A stretch of DNA of 6,675 nucleotides, from contig JAQBUJ010000180.1 in NCBI GenBank assembly GCA_027623845.1, positions 1 through 6,675 of the forward strand, given 5' to 3'. The DNA is from Pseudomonadota bacterium (lineage in GTDB: Bacteria; Pseudomonadota; Alphaproteobacteria; Thalassobaculales; Thalassobaculaceae). Below the pieces are notes generated by a model. That model saw nothing but the letters and a program-made list of their open reading frames with translations. It did not search any database and had not been told where the DNA came from. Position numbers and translations under genes: made by a program. Below, piece after piece: positions 1 through 5,120 of the stretch (its first letter is position 1; each line of letters begins with the position of its first letter).

Positions 1-3
1 CGG

Positions 4-16
4 TATTCTTAGAATA
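4..16. repeat. Short inverted repeat in the leader of the ChaC gene
   Basis: TATTCT and AGAATA form perfect 6-bp arms around a single central base. The element is AT-rich in an otherwise GC-rich region and overlaps the -10-like hexamer at 10-15, as a repressor operator would. No known operator consensus is matched with confidence. The arms are short enough that chance is possible. Confidence 0.35.
10..15 (+). promoter_or_regulatory. Possible -10 element for the ChaC-type gene
   Basis: TAGAAT matches the sigma-70 -10 consensus at five of six positions. The matching -35 region would lie before the window begins, so it cannot be tested. Transcription would start near position 22 and leave a leader of about 65 nt before the ATG at 88. 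Confidence 0.35.
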
Positions 17-87
17 AATTTCCGCTCAGGGGTAATTGTTTCGAGCCGAGGATAGGCAAAACCTTTGACCCCGGCTAAGAAGACCCA

Positions 88-714
88 ATGAGCAACCCAC
101 CACCGACAACCCCGGTCGAGCCGATCAGTGATGCCCGGCGCACCGAGAGCTTGAACCAAACAATGGCCGCGCATACCGCCGGCGAGCCGGTGCGGGTTTT
201 TGCTTACGGATCGCTGCTCTGGGATCCGTGCTTTCGGTTCGACCATCGCGCGCCGGCGCGGCTGCGGGGTTGGGTGCGGCGGACCTGTCTTTGGACCGTG
301 CATGCCCGGGGATCGCTGGCGCAGCCGGGATTGTTCTATGGCTTGGACGTCGCGCCTGACGGGTTTTGCGATGGCGCGGTATATACCCTGTCCCAGGACA
401 GCCTCGATCAGGGACTCGACCAACTCTGGCGCCGGGAGATGCATGCCGCAATATACGCGCCGCGCTGGCTGACCCTGGAGACCGAACAAGGCCCGGCGCG
501 GGCGCTCACCTTCGTGGTTAACCGGGCGCATGAGCAATATGCCGGGGATCTCGATCTGGAAACCGCCGCCGACTATATCGCCAAGGCGCGGGGAAAGTTT
601 GGTTCCTGCGCCGAATACTACGCCGAAACCGTGGCCGCGTTACGCGCGCAGGGTCTGGAAGACGCGGATTTGTTCGCGTTGCTTCGGCAGGTCGAGCAGC
701 GCAGCAGCCGCTGA
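88..714 (+). CDS. ChaC-type gamma-glutamylcyclotransferase
   Basis: 208 residues. ChaC-family enzymes are cytosolic and cleave gamma-glutamyl compounds, typically glutathione, to 5-oxoproline plus the remaining amino acid or dipeptide (Cys-Gly from glutathione). The family hallmark YGSL lies at residues 40-43, directly after the first beta strand (VRVFAYGSL). It is followed by the expected tryptophan and proline of LLWDP. The likely catalytic glutamate is E117 in LWRREM, at the position of the general acid/base in ChaC proteins. The C-terminal motif GKFGSCAEYYAETV (169-182) matches the glycine-rich EY segment of the family. The first 34 residues are low-conservation and proline-rich. The ATG at 88 has only a weak purine-rich site (AAGAAGA, 77-83), and ATG 163 (M26) would still encode the whole domain, so the start is uncertain. 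It converges on the acetyltransferase gene with a 6-bp gap. Family call is strong; the true substrate is not shown. Confidence 0.9.
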   Translation: MSNPPPTTPVEPISDARRTESLNQTMAAHTAGEPVRVFAYGSLLWDPCFRFDHRAPARLRGWVRRTCLWTVHARGSLAQPGLFYGLDVAPDGFCDGAVYTLSQDSLDQGLDQLWRREMHAAIYAPRWLTLETEQGPARALTFVVNRAHEQYAGDLDLETAADYIAKARGKFGSCAEYYAETVAALRAQGLEDADLFALLRQVEQRSSR

Positions 715-720
715 CCCGGC

Positions 721-1257
721 CTATCCCGCGTTTTTCGACTCTCGCCACGCCATCCCTGGCGCCGAGGCCTCATAACGCACCACCGCGTGGGTCCCGCGAT
801 CCTCGCGGCCAACAAACCGCATGCCTATTTTTTCCAGAACCCGGTGCGAGCCCACATTGTCGCCGCGGCTGAAGGCCACGATCGTCTTGAGATCAAGCGC
901 CCCGAACCCGTGTTGAAGACAGCGCTTGGCCGCTTCGGTGGCGAGCCCCTGGCCGCGAAACGCCGTGAGCAAGCCATAACTCACCTCGATCGCCGTCCCA
1001 TCATCGAGAAATCGCAACCCACATTCGCCCATGAAAGCGCTGGAAACCCGCTCATGCGCCGCGAACATGCCAAAGCCATGCTGATCCCAGTGGCCCAGCA
1101 GAACATCGAAAGCCTGATTAGCGGCGGCGGGGTCGCGAGCGCCGTATTTTCGGATGTTCATCACCTCGGGATCACCATAGAACCCCACCATGTCGCTGCG
1201 ATGGACCTCGGTGAACTGGCGCAGCGATACCCGCTCGGTAACCAACTCCACCGTCAC
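721..1257 (-). CDS. GNAT (RimJ/RimL-type) N-acetyltransferase
   Basis: 178 residues from a GTG start at 1257-1255. GNAT enzymes move the acetyl group of acetyl-CoA to a primary amine; RimJ/RimL-type members modify protein N-termini or small molecules. The opening LVTERVSLRQF is typical of this subgroup. The pyrophosphate-binding motif A is RGQGLATEA (residues 101-109), and the C-terminal signature NVGSHRVLEKIGM (134-146) is well conserved. GTG 1257 is preferred over the GTG 39 nt upstream because it overlaps the oxidase stop codon as GTGA, has a TGGAG site 8 nt upstream, and begins exactly where homologous proteins usually begin. The overlap suggests translational coupling to the oxidase. Its substrate cannot be inferred: it may acetylate an amine related to the oxidase reaction, or be an unrelated passenger. 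No terminator is visible after the TAG at 723-721. Confidence 0.88.
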   Translation of the reverse strand: MTVELVTERVSLRQFTEVHRSDMVGFYGDPEVMNIRKYGARDPAAANQAFDVLLGHWDQHGFGMFAAHERVSSAFMGECGLRFLDDGTAIEVSYGLLTAFRGQGLATEAAKRCLQHGFGALDLKTIVAFSRGDNVGSHRVLEKIGMRFVGREDRGTHAVVRYEASAPGMAWRESKNAG

Positions 1258-2579
1258 CCGCCAAACTCCACACCATCGATCCGGCGACGGCGCCAAAGAT
1301 CGGAGCGCGCGAACCGGGTGACCAGACCGTGCAGGGGTATTGGCCGGGGCTCGACAATTGGCAGAGGCGCCTGCGCCGGATCAGCGCCGCGCGCCAAATC
1401 CGCCAGGACCGGCCCCATGGCCGTCGCCAAGGCAACGCCGCGCCCGTTGCAACCAAGCCACGAAAACACCCCTGGCGCCAGAACATGCAGTCGCGGCAGG
1501 TAGTCCGGCGTCATGGCCAGAAACCCACTCCAGACATACTCCCATTCAACATCGCCAAGTTGTGGGAAATTGCGCTTCAACCGCGCGCCGACAATAGATT
1601 TCAATCGCTCCTCAGAGTTCACATCAAAGATCAGCGAGGCGCCGCTGATCAGCCGGCCCTGCCAATCATAGCGGGCGAATTGAAGATCCCCGCGCGTGTC
1701 CGACAATGCGTGCCGGCCCGGCAGGACCGTTTTGCGAATATTGTCCGATAGTGGCTTGGTCGCCATTTGCCAGCTCTTGACCGGCACGAAGCTACGGCGC
1801 AATCGCGGCCATAAATCATCGGAATAGGCATTGGTCGCCAGAACTACACGCTCTGCGGTTACCGAGCCCAGCGGCGTGCGAACCACCCAGCCTTTCGGTC
1901 CACGCTCCAAGGCTGTCGCCGGGGTTTTCGTATGGATCCGCGCGCCCTGCCCGGCCGCCGCCTTGGCCAGGCCCCTTGCATAGGCCATCGGATGGACGGT
2001 GCCGCCCTGATGGGCGATCCAGCCGCCATGCCAGGCGTCGCTGCCGATCAGATTTGATAACTGATCGCGGCTGAGCAGATCAGCCTTGGCGCCGCGGCGG
2101 GTCCATTCCTCAAGTCGCTTTTCAACCAGACGCATGCGTCCCGGCGAGTGCGCCGGCTGTATCCATCCGTTCTGCTCTCCAGCTTTTTCCATGTCAAACC
2201 GGCGGATCAAGTCGAAGACCAAATTGGCGGAATCGCGGATTAAATTGATCGTCGTCTCGCCCTTCTCGGGTCCAAAAACCCTGAGAATTTCCTCCGGATC
2301 GGCTTTCGCCAGAGTTGGAATGGCCAGACCATTGTTGCGCCCGGAGGCCCCGAAGCCGATCTCGCTGGCTTCCAGCACCACGGTGTCGGTTCCCGGGGTT
2401 AAATGCAGTGCCGTCGACAGCCCGGTATAGCCGGCGCCGACGATCACGACATCGGCGGTAACATCGCCTGCAAGCGGGACCGTCTCGATCGGCGCCGGCG
2501 CGGTGGCGGCCCAAACGGAATTTGGCAAGGCTTCCGGAACGGACGAGGATGTGGACGGGGGGACAGAATTCATTGACAC
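1254..2579 (-). CDS. FAD-dependent amine/amino-acid oxidase, DAO family (DadA/PuuB-like)
   Basis: 441 residues. The DAO fold oxidises an amine or amino-acid C-N bond with FAD, passing electrons to O2 or another acceptor. The N-terminal SVWAATA segment (21-27) followed by a beta strand is typical of gamma-glutamylputrescine oxidase-like proteins. The Rossmann motif is G48-x-G50-x-x-G53 (VGAGYTGLSTALHL), with E70 at the end of the second strand to bind ribose. GFGASGRNNG (75-84) is the conserved flavin-proximal segment. Further family segments are WIQPAHS (139-145), ATNAY (249-253), WSGFLAMTPDYLPRL (350-364) and the C-terminal FAD-closing GCNGRGVALATAMG (376-389). No signal peptide or membrane segment is seen, so it is probably cytosolic. 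The start is GTG at 2579, with GAGGAG 6 nt upstream; ATG 2573 would sit 12 nt away. It lies 70 bp after the ferredoxin reductase gene and overlaps the acetyltransferase by 4 bp. Family is secure; substrate (gamma-glutamylputrescine, sarcosine, D-amino acid or other) is open. Confidence 0.9.
   Translation of the reverse strand: MSMNSVPPSTSSSVPEALPNSVWAATAPAPIETVPLAGDVTADVVIVGAGYTGLSTALHLTPGTDTVVLEASEIGFGASGRNNGLAIPTLAKADPEEILRVFGPEKGETTINLIRDSANLVFDLIRRFDMEKAGEQNGWIQPAHSPGRMRLVEKRLEEWTRRGAKADLLSRDQLSNLIGSDAWHGGWIAHQGGTVHPMAYARGLAKAAAGQGARIHTKTPATALERGPKGWVVRTPLGSVTAERVVLATNAYSDDLWPRLRRSFVPVKSWQMATKPLSDNIRKTVLPGRHALSDTRGDLQFARYDWQGRLISGASLIFDVNSEERLKSIVGARLKRNFPQLGDVEWEYVWSGFLAMTPDYLPRLHVLAPGVFSWLGCNGRGVALATAMGPVLADLARGADPAQAPLPIVEPRPIPLHGLVTRFARSDLWRRRRIDGVEFGG
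1266..1270 (-). promoter_or_regulatory. Ribosome-binding site that sets the acetyltransferase start
   Basis: Read on the minus strand this is TGGAG, 8 nt before the GTG at 1257. It lies inside the last codons of the upstream oxidase gene, so ribosomes finishing the oxidase can restart here. Confidence 0.65.
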
Positions 2580-2585
2580 GCTGGG

Positions 2586-2591
2586 CTCCTC
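2586..2591 (-). promoter_or_regulatory. Ribosome-binding site of the oxidase gene
   Basis: GAGGAG on the minus strand lies 6 nt before the GTG at 2579 and 12 nt before the ATG at 2573. The spacing favours the GTG. Confidence 0.7.
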
Positions 2592-2613
2592 ACTGCTGCC
2601 GGATGGCTTGACC

Positions 2614-2623
2614 GGACCGGTCC
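2614..2623. repeat. 10-bp perfect palindrome in the reductase-oxidase gap
   Basis: GGACCGGTCC is self-complementary and lies in the 70-bp gap between the two co-directional genes. In GC-rich DNA such a palindrome may be chance. Confidence 0.4.
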
Positions 2624-2636
2624 TTCGCCGCCGCCG

Positions 2637-2653
2637 CTAGCCGAGACGGCTAG
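2637..2653 (-). repeat. Perfect hairpin overlapping the ferredoxin reductase stop codon
   Basis: On the minus strand CTAGCCG-TCT-CGGCTAG forms a 7-bp perfect stem with a 3-nt loop. Its first arm contains the TAG stop at 2652-2650. No run of T follows, so it does not look like an intrinsic terminator. It may protect the upstream transcript end or tune expression between the reductase and the oxidase. Confidence 0.5.
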
Positions 2654-3858
2654 GACAGAAGCGTCTTCAGGTCCAACTCCGGATCTTCGACCATCGCTGG
2701 GGTCGGGCTTTGGCCCGCCTTGATCAACCGGCTGGCGATCATATAGGTCGCCGCATCGTTCATCGCATCGACCGCCAGCAATTCATCCCCGCGATAGTAC
2801 CAGACCGATTGCCCGCGCTCTCGTTTTCCAGGCCGCACCAATGTCGAATCATATCCTGTGTTGAGGCCGGCGATCTGCAGCTTCACGTCGAACTGATCGG
2901 ACCAGAACCACGGATGCGGCGCATAGATCACCTCTCGACCGGAGAGAGTCTCCGCCGCCGCCTCGCCCTGATCAACCGCGTTTTGAACCGATTCAAGCCG
3001 CCCGATCCCGCCGGCGACAGGAAACCGTGCGCAATCACCAGCGGCGACTATATCGGGATCGGAGGTTCGGCATGCCGTATCGACTATAATGCCGTCATCA
3101 ACCTCTAACCCGCCGGCCGCGGCATTAGGTCGTATGCCGATACCGACAATGGCGAAATCAACCGCCAGGATCTCGCCGGTATTAAGCTCGGCGCCGGTCA
3201 CCCGGCCAGCCTCGCCAATCAGCCGCTTCAGGCCGGTCGCCTCGCGTATCTTGACACCATGCGCCTCGTGCAAGGTGCGAAAGTAATCCGATGTCTGCGG
3301 GGCGGCGACGCGCTGCAAAATACGATCGGCCATCTCCAGAACCGTTACCTGAAGCCCGAGTTTGGCCGCCACCGCCGCCGCCTCAAGGCCGATATAACCA
3401 CCGCCGACAACCAGGACCGATCGACCGCCAACGAATTCTTTCGCCATCGCGTCAACGTCGCTCACCGAGCGCACGCAATAGACGCCGGTGAGATCGCCGC
3501 CCATCGCCGCCGGCAAACTGCGCGGGGTCGAGCCCGTGGTCAGCGCCAGTTGGTCATAGCCAAGCGCCTCGCCATTCGACAGCCGGACTAGGTGGTTGGC
3601 TCGATCAATCTCTCCGACGCTGACACCCAGGCGCAGGGTAATATCATTCTCGGCGTACCAGCGTACTGGACGGATCAGCAACCGCGCCAGATCCATCTCG
3701 CCGAGCATGTATTTCTTCGACAAAGGCGGGCGCTGATAGGGAGCCAGCGTTTCTTCGCTAATCAACGTGATCGCCCGACCGTCACCAAGCGCGCGCAACT
3801 TTCCAATGAGGGAAATTGCGGCTTGCCCGCCCCCAACCACGATCAACATCCCTGTCAC
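2650..3858 (-). CDS. Ferredoxin/rubredoxin reductase-type NAD(P)H:FAD oxidoreductase
   Basis: 402 residues from the chosen start. This family (putidaredoxin reductase-like: Pyr_redox_2 plus a C-terminal reductase domain) passes electrons from NADH through FAD to a small iron-sulfur protein serving a monooxygenase or dioxygenase. Using GTG 3858 as residue 1, the FAD Rossmann motif is VVGGGQAA (7-14), followed by the diagnostic YQRPPLSKKYMLGE (41-54). The NAD-binding motif is VVGGGYIGLEAA (150-161). E175 ends its second strand, which favours NADH over NADPH. PDIVAAGDCA (268-277) contacts FAD, and ESVQNAVDQG (289-298) and WFWSDQFD (317-324) are typical of the C-terminal part. The open frame extends to a GTG-less ATG at 3966, but those extra 36 residues are basic and unlike the family. 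GTG 3858 has GGAA 6 nt upstream; ATG 3849 is the other option. It is first of the three-gene minus-strand set. No ferredoxin, P450 or Rieske oxygenase partner is in the window. Confidence 0.9.
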   Translation of the reverse strand: MTGMLIVVGGGQAAISLIGKLRALGDGRAITLISEETLAPYQRPPLSKKYMLGEMDLARLLIRPVRWYAENDITLRLGVSVGEIDRANHLVRLSNGEALGYDQLALTTGSTPRSLPAAMGGDLTGVYCVRSVSDVDAMAKEFVGGRSVLVVGGGYIGLEAAAVAAKLGLQVTVLEMADRILQRVAAPQTSDYFRTLHEAHGVKIREATGLKRLIGEAGRVTGAELNTGEILAVDFAIVGIGIRPNAAAGGLEVDDGIIVDTACRTSDPDIVAAGDCARFPVAGGIGRLESVQNAVDQGEAAAETLSGREVIYAPHPWFWSDQFDVKLQIAGLNTGYDSTLVRPGKRERGQSVWYYRGDELLAVDAMNDAATYMIASRLIKAGQSPTPAMVEDPELDLKTLLS

Positions 3859-3864
3859 AACAAA

Positions 3865-3868
3865 TTCC
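3865..3868 (-). promoter_or_regulatory. Probable ribosome-binding site of the ferredoxin reductase gene
   Basis: GGAA on the minus strand is 6 nt before GTG 3858. The match to the Shine-Dalgarno consensus is modest, but it is better placed than anything before the frame's outermost ATG (3966), and it supports the shorter protein. Confidence 0.45.
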
Positions 3869-3909
3869 AATTCCGCTTTTTTTACCCGCTTTGAAAGCAG
3901 TCGCGGGCG

Positions 3910-3927
3910 CCGACCCGAGGTGGTCGG
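3910..3927. repeat. Inverted repeat in the divergent intergenic region
   Basis: CCGACC, a 6-nt spacer, then GGTCGG gives perfect 6-bp arms. It lies between the suggested promoter and the start of the ferredoxin reductase gene, where a repressor site or a leader-RNA hairpin would act. No regulator gene is present in the window to match it to. Confidence 0.4.
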
Positions 3928-3961
3928 TCTGGCGCAGCTAGATGTCTCGCGCTTGGGCGAC

Positions 3962-3989
3962 CTCATACCATCGCGGCGGTTGACGTCAA
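3962..3989 (-). promoter_or_regulatory. Possible promoter of the reductase-oxidase-acetyltransferase set
   Basis: On the minus strand TTGACG (3989-3984) and TATGAG (3967-3962) are separated by 16 nt. They match the sigma-70 -35 consensus at five of six and the -10 consensus at four of six positions. Transcription would start near 3955 and leave a leader of roughly 97 nt that contains the inverted repeat at 3910-3927. Prediction by eye only. Confidence 0.35.
3980..3989. repeat. Perfect palindrome TTGACGTCAA
   Basis: This 10-bp self-complementary element lies in the middle of the divergent region and presents a TTGAC -35-like core on both strands. It could be an operator overlapping the promoter, or simply the -35 box of one gene. 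Confidence 0.45.
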
Positions 3990-4002
3990 GCGATCAGGGG
4001 TT

Positions 4003-4031
4003 TTGACTCGTTCCTCCCAGTCTGATCCATT
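4003..4031 (+). promoter_or_regulatory. Weak candidate promoter of the enoyl reductase gene
   Basis: TTGACT (4003-4008) is a good -35 match, but the hexamer 17 nt later, TCCATT (4026-4031), matches the -10 consensus at only three positions. The start would fall near 4038, about 33 nt before the ATG. Confidence 0.22.
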
Positions 4032-4057
4032 CCCCGCCGCTCACTCAGGCAAAAACC

Positions 4058-4062
4058 AGGAG
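4058..4062 (+). promoter_or_regulatory. Ribosome-binding site of the enoyl reductase gene
   Basis: AGGAG lies 8 nt before the ATG at 4071, a near-ideal Shine-Dalgarno arrangement that fixes the start. Confidence 0.75.
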
Positions 4063-4070
4063 CCCGCTCG

Positions 4071-5108
4071 ATGAAGATCGCCGAACTCACCGCCATCGGT
4101 CCCGCCGAACAGGTCGTTCATTGTGTCGAAGTTCCAGATATCGGCGCGCCTGGGCCGGGCGAGGTCGCGGTCGACATGCTCGCCTGTCCGATTAATCCGG
4201 CGGATATCCTGCAGATCGAGGGCGGCTATGCCACCCGCCCGGTTACCCCGTGCCGGATTGGCGCCGAGGGCGTGGGACGGGTCCGCGCCCTCGGGCGCGC
4301 GGTCAGCGGTATCGGAGTTGGTGACTTGGTGATCAACTTGGCCCGCGACAATTGGGTCGCGGCGCAGATACTCCCGGCGTCCGGCGTCATCAAACTGCCC
4401 GCCGGGATCGATGTCCAGCAAGCCGCCATGCTGAAGGTCAATGCCGGAACGGCGGCGTGCATGCTGTCCGACTTCGTTGATCTGTCGCCCGGCGACTGGG
4501 TAATCCAAAACGCCGCCAATTCCGGCGTCGGGGCCGACGTCATCCGCTTGGCCCGGCGGGCGGGATACAGAACCGTGAACATCGTGCGCCGGGACAGCGC
4601 GGTGGAGCCCTTGCGCGCACTGGGCGGCGACGTGGTATTGGTCGATGGACCGGATCTACCCGCCAGAGTGGCCATTGCCATTCGCGATGCCGCCGGGGAG
4701 ACGCGCGGGGATACTGGCCGGGATACTGGCGGTGCGGCGCCCCGCCTGGCCCTTGACGCGGTGGCCGGGTCGGGGGTTGTGCAACTGGCGGACTGCCTGG
4801 CCGATGGCGGCGTGGTGGTGAATTACGGATTGCTGTCGGGCGAGCCGTGCCAGATCACCGCCGACCAGCTGATCTTTCGGGACATCAAGCTTGTCGGGTT
4901 CTGGCGCGGAAAGTCCCTGCAAACCCAAACTTATGCCGAGATCAGCGCGCTTTATGACGACTTGGCCAAATGCACCCTCGACGGGACCTTGGCAGTGGAG
5001 GTCGAGGCGACCTATCCACTCAGTCGGATCAGTGAGGCCTTGGCGCATGCCAAGCGCGAAGGCCGAAACGGCAAGGTGTTGCTGTTGCCCAACGAGGGCT
5101 CCTCTTAA
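4071..5108 (+). CDS. MECR/Etr1-like 2-enoyl-thioester reductase (zinc-free MDR superfamily)
   Basis: 345 residues. Members of this branch reduce trans-2-enoyl-thioesters (enoyl-CoA or enoyl-ACP) with NADPH; the mitochondrial enzyme completes type II fatty acid synthesis. The sequence follows MECR/Etr1 closely. INPADILQIEGGY (41-53) carries Y53 at the position of the catalytic tyrosine. IGAEGVGRV (63-71), AAMLKVNAGTAACMLSDF (118-135) and WVIQNAANSGVG (143-154) follow. VNIVRR (169-174) has the arginines expected for NADPH phosphate binding, and LIFRDIKLVGFW (267-278) is the C-terminal signature. Zinc-ligand patterns of classical alcohol dehydrogenases are absent, so an alcohol dehydrogenase label would mislead. 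An acidic-basic loop at 210-224 (RGDTGRDTGG) arose from a 12-bp tandem duplication. The gene stands alone, divergent from the reductase and 12 bp from the convergent peptidase. Whether it serves fatty acid synthesis or other enoyl-thioester reduction is unknown. Confidence 0.85.
   Translation: MKIAELTAIGPAEQVVHCVEVPDIGAPGPGEVAVDMLACPINPADILQIEGGYATRPVTPCRIGAEGVGRVRALGRAVSGIGVGDLVINLARDNWVAAQILPASGVIKLPAGIDVQQAAMLKVNAGTAACMLSDFVDLSPGDWVIQNAANSGVGADVIRLARRAGYRTVNIVRRDSAVEPLRALGGDVVLVDGPDLPARVAIAIRDAAGETRGDTGRDTGGAAPRLALDAVAGSGVVQLADCLADGGVVVNYGLLSGEPCQITADQLIFRDIKLVGFWRGKSLQTQTYAEISALYDDLAKCTLDGTLAVEVEATYPLSRISEALAHAKREGRNGKVLLLPNEGSS
4708..4731 (+). repeat. 12-bp tandem duplication inside the enoyl reductase gene
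   Basis: Two adjacent units, GGGATACTGGCC and GGGATACTGGCG, differ only in the last base. The duplication is in frame and doubles the residues D-T-G plus a flanking G/R. It lies in a surface-like loop (residues 213-220) between the cofactor-domain strands, so it probably tolerates length change. Confidence 0.75.
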
Positions 5109-5120
5109 AGGCGCGAGAAC

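Noticed and set aside
689..716. Possible bulged hairpin (GGTC, AGCG / CGCT, GACC) at the convergent ends of the ChaC and acetyltransferase genes
   Set aside because: The stem is interrupted by a 4-nt bulge and is not directly followed by a T-run on either strand, so it is not a convincing bidirectional terminator. A TTTTT at 731-735 is too far away.
787..1503. 238-codon plus-strand open frame
   Set aside because: It lies antisense across the acetyltransferase and oxidase genes, has no recognisable domain, and its composition (many R, P, A, H) is typical of an antisense shadow in GC-rich DNA.
3877..3883. Run of seven T on the plus strand in the divergent region
   Set aside because: There is no stable GC-rich hairpin immediately before it, and no plus-strand gene ends nearby, so it is not a terminator.
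4041..4508. 155-codon minus-strand open frame antisense to the enoyl reductase
   Set aside because: Its protein is rich in D, R, G and H with no domain, and it mirrors the well-supported reductase gene codon for codon.
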